From JBCBZH01 sp039815415 (GTDB lineage Bacteria > Bacteroidota > Rhodothermia > Rhodothermales > Rubricoccaceae): a DNA stretch of 17,969 nt. A program made the translations under genes and the position numbers. Within the stretch, counting starts at the first letter, position 1. Each line of letters starts with the position of its first letter. Positions 12,870 to 17,969 of this stretch are shown piece after piece. The stretch is from NCBI GenBank assembly GCA_039815415.1, contig JBCBZH010000059.1, positions 1 through 17,969 on the forward strand, written 5' to 3'. The notes below the pieces were generated by a model that did no database searches, had not been told where the DNA came from, and saw nothing but the letters and a program-made list of their open reading frames with translations.

Positions 12870-14263
12870 AGCTCCACGACCTCCCCTCGAGATGGCGAGC
12901 GCACGCCAGTAACGCCCGCCTCCGCCAGCGCGTCCGTGAGCTTCTCCTGACGGTCGAGGTCACCGTGGACGAGGAACACCTCCTGGAGGCGGTCTTGGTC
13001 GAGCTGGCGAATGAAGTCCACGAGGCCGGGCTCGTCGGCGTGGGCAGAGAAGGTGTTCATCACCTCCACGTTGGCATTGAGCCGGTAGGGCTGGCCGAAG
13101 ATCTTGATGGTGTCGCGGCGCTCCACGATGCGGCGGCCCAGCGTGTGCTCGGCCTGGTAGCCCACGATCAGCACGGTGTGCTTGGAGTCCTCAACGGTGT
13201 TGCGGAGGTGGTGCAGGATGCGACCCGCCTCGGCCATACCCGACGCCGAGATCACCACGAACGGCATCGTCATCCCATTCAGCTCCTTCGACCGGCTCGC
13301 CTCGCGGACGTACTCCAGCCGCTCGAACCCGAACGGATTGCTGTCGGTGAGCATGTACTCCAGCAGCTCGGCGTCGTAGCACTCCGGGTGCGTCTGGAAG
13401 ACAGCGGTTGCGTTGACCGCCAGCGGGCTATCGACGAACACCGGGATGTGGGGGATGCGGTTCTCATTCCAGAGCTGGTCTAGGTTGTGAACGATCTCCT
13501 GCGTCCGCCCCACCGCGAAGGCCGGAATGACCACCCGCCCGCCACGCTTGGCAGTCTCCGTGACGATGGCTGCGAGGCGTTCCTTGGCCTTGTCGACCGG
13601 CTCGTGCTCCTTGCCACCGTAGGTGCTCTCCGAGATGAGCCAGTCCACCGGCGGAAGCGGCGTCGGGTCGCGAAGAATGGGGCGTCCGGGATTGCCGAGA
13701 TCGCCGGTGAATCCGAGGCGCTTCATCTCACCGCCCTCCTCGATGTCGAGCGTCATTGACGCGGAGCCGAGGATGTGCCCGGCATCCCGGTAGACCACCT
13801 CCACGCCACCTGGCACGGTGAATGACTTGTCGTAAGGCACGCCGTGGAAGAGGTTCATTACCCCTTCGGCGTCCTCCATGTCATAAAGGGGCTCGACCTC
13901 CGGCTGGCCCTTCTTGCGGATCTTCCGGTTGTAGAAGTCGGCGTCCTTCTGCTGGATGTGGGCGCTGTCACGGAGCATGATCGCGCACAGGTCGCGCGTG
14001 GCGTGCGTAGCGTAGACCGTGCCTCTGAAGCCGTCGCGGTAGAGCTTCGGCAGCAGTCCCGCATGGTCGATGTGCGCGTGCGAGAGCAGCACGGCATCCA
14101 CGGTTGTGGGGTCGCAGGGGAAGCTCTTGTTGATCTCCTTGGCCTCACTGCGGCGGCCCTGGTAGAGGCCGCAATCGAGAAACAAGCGAGTGCCATCCGC
14201 CAGCTCGAGGAAGTGAAGGGAACCGGTGACGGTGCGGGCAGCGCCCCAGAAGGTGAGGGTCAT
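12866..14263 (-). CDS. Beta-CASP metallo-beta-lactamase fold RNase (CPSF/YSH1-like)
   Basis: A 465-residue cytoplasmic protein of the MBL-fold beta-CASP nuclease family (COG1236 type). Zinc-site motifs in order: HAHIDH (62-67), H163 in AGHILGSA, D188 in FTGDLG, and C-terminal NTFSAHADEPGL and FLVHGD. The beta-CASP insert shows VIPAFAVGRTQEI, PVFVDSPLAVNAT and VVISASGMAEAGRILHHL. Relatives act on RNA as endonucleases or 5'-3' exonucleases, so a role in RNA processing or decay is expected; the bacterial targets are little known. The ATG at 14261-14263 starts the fold directly (MTLTFWGAARTVTGS); ten upstream in-frame codons add nothing family-like. It is first in the run with the cyanophycinase-like and methyltransferase genes. 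The 229 bases upstream show only an imperfect hairpin around 14390-14415. Confidence 0.92.
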   Translation of the reverse strand: MTLTFWGAARTVTGSLHFLELADGTRLFLDCGLYQGRRSEAKEINKSFPCDPTTVDAVLLSHAHIDHAGLLPKLYRDGFRGTVYATHATRDLCAIMLRDSAHIQQKDADFYNRKIRKKGQPEVEPLYDMEDAEGVMNLFHGVPYDKSFTVPGGVEVVYRDAGHILGSASMTLDIEEGGEMKRLGFTGDLGNPGRPILRDPTPLPPVDWLISESTYGGKEHEPVDKAKERLAAIVTETAKRGGRVVIPAFAVGRTQEIVHNLDQLWNENRIPHIPVFVDSPLAVNATAVFQTHPECYDAELLEYMLTDSNPFGFERLEYVREASRSKELNGMTMPFVVISASGMAEAGRILHHLRNTVEDSKHTVLIVGYQAEHTLGRRIVERRDTIKIFGQPYRLNANVEVMNTFSAHADEPGLVDFIRQLDQDRLQEVFLVHGDLDRQEKLTDALAEAGVTGVRSPSRGEVVEL

Positions 14264-14492
14264 GCAGAGTCGGGAAGAGATGCGGGCCAACATACCCGGA
14301 GGCAGCGGATCGGCTCCCCTCCCCTCATCCGGCGATGGACGAATGCCGTATCGCTCATCTCGTTGGCCCGGTCTACTCCCCCTCGCGCTGCGCCCGCCCG
14401 AAATCGTCAGCTCGGGCCGGGTCCTCTCACGGTCATCGATGCTCCCGGTCAGCGGGTGGCTACGCGAGCCGTGACGGTGGTACGGTAGCCGC

Positions 14493-14882
14493 TTACTCTA
14501 CAGGCGGCAGCATCGTGAAGCGGGCCCACTTGCCCTCAGCATCGGCACAGCGACCGTCGAAGCTGCCGTCGGGCTGGCGGGCCAGATTGCACTGGAGCGA
14601 GGCGTTGCCTTCAGGCTCTATGAGCCCGAACGTCAACATGCCCTCCTGAAGCTCTGCGTCACGTGCTGGAAGAGCATCTCCTCCGGGCCAATCCATCTCG
14701 ATGGACAGATCCTCCTCCAGATACGCCACGCGGTAGCGCATCGGTGTGTTCTGATCGGGATGATTCATCGGCGTGAGGGTACCGGTCCATGTGCCCTCAG
14801 CGAGACGAGTGGGCGCTTCGGACCGTGTGGATGCACACGCACTGAGCGCCAGCCCGAGGAGGAGTACGAACGAACGGGACAT
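14493..14882 (-). CDS. Small lipoprotein of unknown function
   Basis: A 129-residue lipoprotein: signal MSRSFVLLLGLALSACAS with lipobox LSAC and Cys16. The mature domain of about 110 residues has a beta-rich pattern (GTWTGTLTPMNHPD, MRYRVAYLEEDLSIEMDW, LTFGL, ASLQCNLARQPDGSFDGRC), typical of small lipocalin- or barrel-like domains seen in secreted bacterial proteins; the two internal cysteines may form a disulfide. No family was recognised. The ATG at 14880-14882 is chosen; a TTG three codons upstream is the only longer alternative. Confidence 0.75.
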   Translation of the reverse strand: MSRSFVLLLGLALSACASTRSEAPTRLAEGTWTGTLTPMNHPDQNTPMRYRVAYLEEDLSIEMDWPGGDALPARDAELQEGMLTFGLIEPEGNASLQCNLARQPDGSFDGRCADAEGKWARFTMLPPVE

Positions 14883-14957
14883 AGGAATCAAGCGGAGAGA
14901 GCCGAGAGGACACGCGAGACGGGCTCAAGTTTCTCCGGCGGTATCGTTTCTGGCACC

Positions 14958-14969
14958 CTCGAGCTGGCG
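14958..14969. repeat. Unpaired CTCGAGCTGGCG motif directly after a stop codon
   Basis: The full 12-base motif abuts the stop codon (14970-14972) of the small coiled-coil gene on the minus strand. There is no facing partner, so no strong hairpin forms. It repeats the placement just after a stop seen at other gene ends. Confidence 0.6.
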
Positions 14970-15287
14970 TCAGCGCGTCCGGTGGCGTGACGACCGACCG
15001 CGCTCGGTACTCGGCGCCTCGCCCAGCGCGTCGATGTCCAGCCCGGCGGCGCGCGCCTCCCGATCCAGATCAAAGCCTTCGCTCGTCACAATCGCTTCCA
15101 GCGTCTCGATACGCTTGCGGAGCCGGTCACGCTCGTCCTGAGCGTCCGCCAGTTCGTCCTCGAGGTGCTCGGTCGCTCGCGCCAGCTCCACCTGGGCCTC
15201 GGTCTTCATCTTGGCGACTTTGGCGTAGGTGCCCGCCAGGATGGCGACGATGGGAATCAGAAACGGAAGGGCGCCAATCCACTCCAT
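14970..15287 (-). CDS. Small membrane-anchored coiled-coil protein, PspB-like layout (B)
   Basis: A 105-residue protein with one N-terminal membrane span (about residues 4-22, FLIPIVAILAGTYA), a long charged coiled coil (about 28-65) ending RLRKRIETLEAIVTSEGFD, and a basic tail. It shares this layout and the LEAIVTS motif with the gene at 10052-10405. PspB-like proteins are a possible comparison; function is unknown. The ATG at 15285-15287 is preferred: an ATG 22 codons upstream lies inside the hairpin at 15339-15373, which ends the preceding gene. Confidence 0.75.
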   Translation of the reverse strand: MEWIGALPFLIPIVAILAGTYAKVAKMKTEAQVELARATEHLEDELADAQDERDRLRKRIETLEAIVTSEGFDLDREARAAGLDIDALGEAPSTERGRSSRHRTR

Positions 15288-15338
15288 GCGGCTGCGAGGT
15301 GAGTCCGCCGCAAGGTAGGGCTGCCCAATAGAGTCCTC

Positions 15339-15373
15339 TCGAGCTGGCGCCAAACGCGCTGGCGCCAGCTCGA
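15339..15373 (-). terminator. Motif-pair hairpin after the metalloprotease-like gene
   Basis: TCGAGCTGGCGCCA (15339-15352) and TGGCGCCAGCTCGA (15360-15373) form a perfect 14-bp stem with a 7-base loop, 9 bases past the stop codon on the minus strand. It is the strongest of the motif hairpins. No U-tract follows, and the stem itself contains the palindrome TGGCGCCA. Confidence 0.65.
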
Positions 15374-15382
15374 TGGGTTGGC

Positions 15383-16942
15383 TCAGTTGCCGCGGCGGCC
15401 CGGAATCGTTCGGCGCTGCGGTATGCGCTCAGGCGTATTCAGATTCTCTACCCGAGGAACGAACGGGCAGAACAGATCGGCAGGCTCCTCCGTCGCTGCC
15501 GGGTCGATGAGTGTCAGCAAGGCATCACGGGTGTCATTGCCGAGGTCGTTCACGTCAGCGAAGCGGTCCACGAAGTCGTCCAGGTTCATGTCCGAGTTGC
15601 GGAGCGGGTGCACATATCCATCGGCGGGAGACGCGAGGAACGTCGTCAGCACATCCTTGAACGACACGTCCGGTGACTCACAGCGCGGGTTCGCTGGGAC
15701 CGATTTCTGGATCTCGTTGATCGTTCCGTCCGTGCTTCCGTGCTCAGACCCGTAGTGGTTGAACTCCCGGTTCGTGGTGGTTCCGGCGAAGGAGTAGCGG
15801 TGCAGGTCGTTCTGGTGGAGGATCCGCAGAGCCGTAATCCATCCATAGTCGTGCTCCTCCATCTTGGTCAGTGTCGGAAGCGTGTCCGGGGAATTGCCTT
15901 CGCACCAGAACCCAGCCTGCAGCGCATCGCGGGTGACCGGCTGGGGCTTGTCCATTCCGAACAGCGAGTTCCCGAGGCGCTCAGCGGCCCACTCGGCGAA
16001 GCCCTCATGAAAGGCGATGTGGCTCGGCTCAAAGCAATGCGTGGACCCGGAAGTGAGAAGGTTGAGCGCGAGGTCGTCCTCGCCTGTAGCGTGCTGATAG
16101 GCCCAGACGTGCATGGCCTCATGCAAGAGCGTGCTCACATCGAGGTGATCCTCACACGAGCCCGTCTCGTTGGGCAGCATCACATCGTCCGGACACACAT
16201 TTGCTCGATAGATGTAGACGACGTTGGTGATCGGATTGGCATAGCTCGCCTCTGCATTGTCGCTTGCGAGCGCGCTGTTGTGGGGGTACTTCACCTTGAG
16301 CTGGTCGGTGAAGGCATAGGCCGATCCGTAGCCCGCCAGCTTGTCGAGCAAGTGTGTGTAGACCACCCACATATCGGCATGCGCTCGTGGCTCGAACTCA
16401 TCCAACTCCTGAACCCGGTTCGGCCCGAAGATGCGGTTAATGTCGAGCGTGTGGTCGGTGCGCGGCTCGTCTTCCGGTGTGTCGTAGATGGTCACCCACT
16501 TCACCTTCGTGAGGGATGAGGTGGCGTGAGCGTGCCGGATCTCGAGGTCGTCGTTCTGGAACTTGACCTCTACGCGCAAGCGGCGAACACCGTCGCAGGG
16601 GCTGATGGACGGTGTATGGCGAACGGTGAACTCGCCCCGGCTGTTGGTGGTGGTCTCTTTCCACGTATCCCAGGTACCCCAAACGGCATTGCCGAACGGG
16701 TTTGCAAGACGGAGCATCCCTCGCACCCGGACCGTGACCCCGACGAGGTCGGAGAAGTCCCCGAATGCTTCTTTCAATTCGGGCAGAGCGTGCTCCACTT
16801 CAATGCGGCCCGACACGGTCCAGGCGCATTGTCCATCCTCGGAAGGCGTGGCCTCAACGGGCAGAGGTGAGGTGAGAGCGGACGAACGCACGGTGGGCGC
16901 GAGCCCGGTGACGAGCAGAACGGCAAGAAGGAGACGGCGCAT
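15383..16942 (-). CDS. Secreted HExxH zinc metalloprotease-like protein
   Basis: A 519-residue exported protein. The signal peptide (about residues 1-20, MRRLLLAVLLVTGLAPTVRS) is followed by an N-terminal beta-rich domain (about 40-155) like a carboxypeptidase-regulatory or immunoglobulin-type fold (VSGRIEVE, VTVRVRGML, NSRGEFTV). The catalytic-looking region has LLHEAMHVWAYQ with the zinc motif H274-E-A-M-H278, and FHEGFAEWAAE at 311-321, where Glu317 could be the third zinc ligand as in gluzincins. Six or more cysteines (for example in VCPDD, GSCEDH, THCFEP and FWCEG) suggest disulfides in the envelope or outside the cell. The C-terminus is basic and lacks a T9SS domain. I do not recognise a named peptidase family. 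The ATG at 16940-16942 begins the signal peptide. It appears to be a single-gene unit closed by the hairpin at 15339-15373. Confidence 0.78.
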   Translation of the reverse strand: MRRLLLAVLLVTGLAPTVRSSALTSPLPVEATPSEDGQCAWTVSGRIEVEHALPELKEAFGDFSDLVGVTVRVRGMLRLANPFGNAVWGTWDTWKETTTNSRGEFTVRHTPSISPCDGVRRLRVEVKFQNDDLEIRHAHATSSLTKVKWVTIYDTPEDEPRTDHTLDINRIFGPNRVQELDEFEPRAHADMWVVYTHLLDKLAGYGSAYAFTDQLKVKYPHNSALASDNAEASYANPITNVVYIYRANVCPDDVMLPNETGSCEDHLDVSTLLHEAMHVWAYQHATGEDDLALNLLTSGSTHCFEPSHIAFHEGFAEWAAERLGNSLFGMDKPQPVTRDALQAGFWCEGNSPDTLPTLTKMEEHDYGWITALRILHQNDLHRYSFAGTTTNREFNHYGSEHGSTDGTINEIQKSVPANPRCESPDVSFKDVLTTFLASPADGYVHPLRNSDMNLDDFVDRFADVNDLGNDTRDALLTLIDPAATEEPADLFCPFVPRVENLNTPERIPQRRTIPGRRGN

Positions 16943-17007
16943 GGTTGGGAGGGGTAGACTCTCTCTTCCGTGCGCGCTCTCTTCCCGGAGGAGGTCATGC
17001 TTGCCTA

Positions 17008-17064
17008 TCGCCAGCTCGAGGCCACGTGATCGGCGGGCGATGGAGTGCTGCCTCGAGCTGGCGA
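17008..17064 (-). terminator. Motif-pair hairpin after the aldehyde dehydrogenase gene
   Basis: TCGCCAGCTCGAGGC (17008-17022) and GCCTCGAGCTGGCGA (17050-17064) form a perfect 15-bp stem with a 27-base loop. It begins one base past the stop codon (17066-17068). It has the longest stem of the motif-pair hairpins, with no U-tract. The remaining bases to 16943 must hold the promoter of the metalloprotease-like gene, for which no consensus is visible. Confidence 0.6.
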
Positions 17065-17065
17065 C

Positions 17066-17969
17066 TCAGTCAATCCAGACCGTCTTGGCGTTGACGAACG
17101 CGTGGATGCCCTCGCCGCCCAGCTCGCGCCCGAACCCGGAGTCGCCGACACCACCAAAGGGCAGATGCGGATGGCTCTTCGTCATCTCATTGACGAACAC
17201 CGCGCCGGAGCGGATCTGCCGCGCGAGCTGCTCACCGCGCTCGAGGTCCTGCGTCCAGACCGATCCGCCCAGCCCAAAGCGCGTCGCGTTCGCCAGCGCG
17301 ACGGCGTGGCCTGCGTCTTCGGCCACCGTGAGCGATGCCACCGGACCGAAGATTTCTTCGCGGAAGGGCAGCATTCCCTCACGCACGTTCGCCAGCACGG
17401 TGGGCGGATAGAAAAAGCCGTCGCCGTCTGGCACCTCGCCCCCGCACAACAGCTCTGCGCCCTCGCTGACGGAGTCCTGCACCTGCTCATGAACCGTCTC
17501 GCGGAGGTCCTCGCGGGCGAGCGGGCCAAGGTCCACGGCCGTCATCGGGTCCCCAACCCTCAACTCACGCATCCGTGCCACGAAGCGATCCGTGAACGCG
17601 CTGGCGACGGGTTTCTCTACAATGAATCGCTTGGCCGCGATGCAGCTCTGGCCGTTGTTCTGGATGCGCGCCTGCACGCCGGTCTCCACGGCGCGGTCGA
17701 GATCGGCATCCGCCAGCACGACGAAGGCGTCGGAGCCGCCCAGCTCGAGGAGGCACGGCTTGAGAGCCTCGCCTGCCTGGCTGCCCACGGAACGTCCAGC
17801 CTTCTCGCTTCCCGTTAGCGTGACCGCTCGCACTCGGTCGTCAGCGATCACGTCCGATGTCGCCTTGTGGTCGACGCGGAGATGCTGGAACACGCCCTCA
17901 TCGAACCCGCTCTCAGCGAAGAGGGCCTCGATGGCGTCGCCACAGCCCCACACGTTCTCCGCGTGCTTC
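17066..17969 (-). CDS. Aldehyde dehydrogenase, succinate-semialdehyde type (N-terminus beyond the window)
   Basis: The last 300 residues of an NAD(P)-dependent aldehyde dehydrogenase; the frame stays open to the window edge (reading KHAENVWGCGDAIEAL), so about a third of the protein is missing to the right. Visible family marks are VTLTGSEKAGRSVG in the cofactor-binding domain, the general-base Glu in LLELGGSDAFVV, the catalytic Cys in NNGQSCIAAKRFIV, EEIFGPVASL, and the C-terminal PFGGVGDSGFGREL. The overall pattern fits NAD-dependent succinate-semialdehyde dehydrogenases of the Sad/GabD1 kind, which oxidise succinate semialdehyde to succinate at the end of the GABA shunt. The exact substrate is uncertain without the N-terminus or neighbours. 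Soluble, cytoplasmic. Confidence 0.92.
   Translation of the reverse strand, partial: KHAENVWGCGDAIEALFAESGFDEGVFQHLRVDHKATSDVIADDRVRAVTLTGSEKAGRSVGSQAGEALKPCLLELGGSDAFVVLADADLDRAVETGVQARIQNNGQSCIAAKRFIVEKPVASAFTDRFVARMRELRVGDPMTAVDLGPLAREDLRETVHEQVQDSVSEGAELLCGGEVPDGDGFFYPPTVLANVREGMLPFREEIFGPVASLTVAEDAGHAVALANATRFGLGGSVWTQDLERGEQLARQIRSGAVFVNEMTKSHPHLPFGGVGDSGFGRELGGEGIHAFVNAKTVWID

Noticed and set aside
12686..13483. 265-codon plus-strand frame opposite the nuclease gene
   Set aside because: Antisense shadow of conserved metallo-beta-lactamase motifs.
14264..14492. Possible small gene or RNA in the 229-base gap before the nuclease gene
   Set aside because: Only an imperfect GC-rich hairpin (about 14390-14415) is visible; no conserved RNA pattern or credible reading frame.

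Overview
The window is about 18 kb of GC-rich bacterial DNA with mostly tight gene packing. It most likely comes from a high-GC member of the Bacteroidota/Rhodothermota, for example a Rhodothermia/Rubricoccaceae-type marine bacterium. The reasons are C-terminal type IX secretion (T9SS) sorting domains on two secreted proteins, a BtuB-type TonB receptor coupled to a BtuG-like beta-propeller, several lipoproteins, and the general lack of Shine-Dalgarno sequences. The taxonomic call is inference from protein style only.

Layout, left to right. 19-1395 (-) is a spondin-type surface lipoprotein with internal duplications. 1396-1803 is non-coding and holds two dispersed-repeat elements. 1804-5440 (-) is a vitamin B12 locus: a cobalamin riboswitch (about 5548-5757), a BtuB-like outer-membrane receptor, a translationally coupled T9SS-exported beta-propeller and then a small Bfd-type [2Fe-2S] protein. 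6050-7129 (+) is rsgA. 7240-8308 (+) holds two tandem paralogous small secreted proteins with four conserved cysteines and no recognised family. 8376-9901 (+) is a cytochrome b / Tat-exported molybdopterin oxidoreductase pair with overlapping stop and start. 10052-10405 (+) is a small membrane coiled-coil protein. 14263 down to 10412 (-) is an apparent operon of a beta-CASP metallo-beta-lactamase nuclease, a T9SS-exported cyanophycinase-like peptidase and a SAM methyltransferase. 14493-14882 (-) is a small lipoprotein and 14970-15287 (-) a second small membrane coiled-coil protein. 15383-16942 (-) is a secreted HExxH metalloprotease-like protein. 17066 to the right edge (-) is the C-terminal two thirds of a succinate-semialdehyde-type aldehyde dehydrogenase.

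The most striking signal is not a gene. A short motif, CTCGAGCTGGCG (core CGAGCTGGC and its complement GCCAGCTCG), occurs about 28 times by hand count, in both orientations. Nearly half of the copies lie in the roughly 12% of the window that is non-coding. Five times two copies face each other to form a perfect 10-15 bp hairpin at a gene end (four just after a stop codon, one inside the last codons). Inside genes it is read in several different frames, so the constraint acts on DNA rather than protein. This arrangement resembles the DNA uptake sequences of Neisseria and Pasteurellaceae, which also pair up as terminators. It could instead be a terminator family or another highly iterated genome-organising motif.
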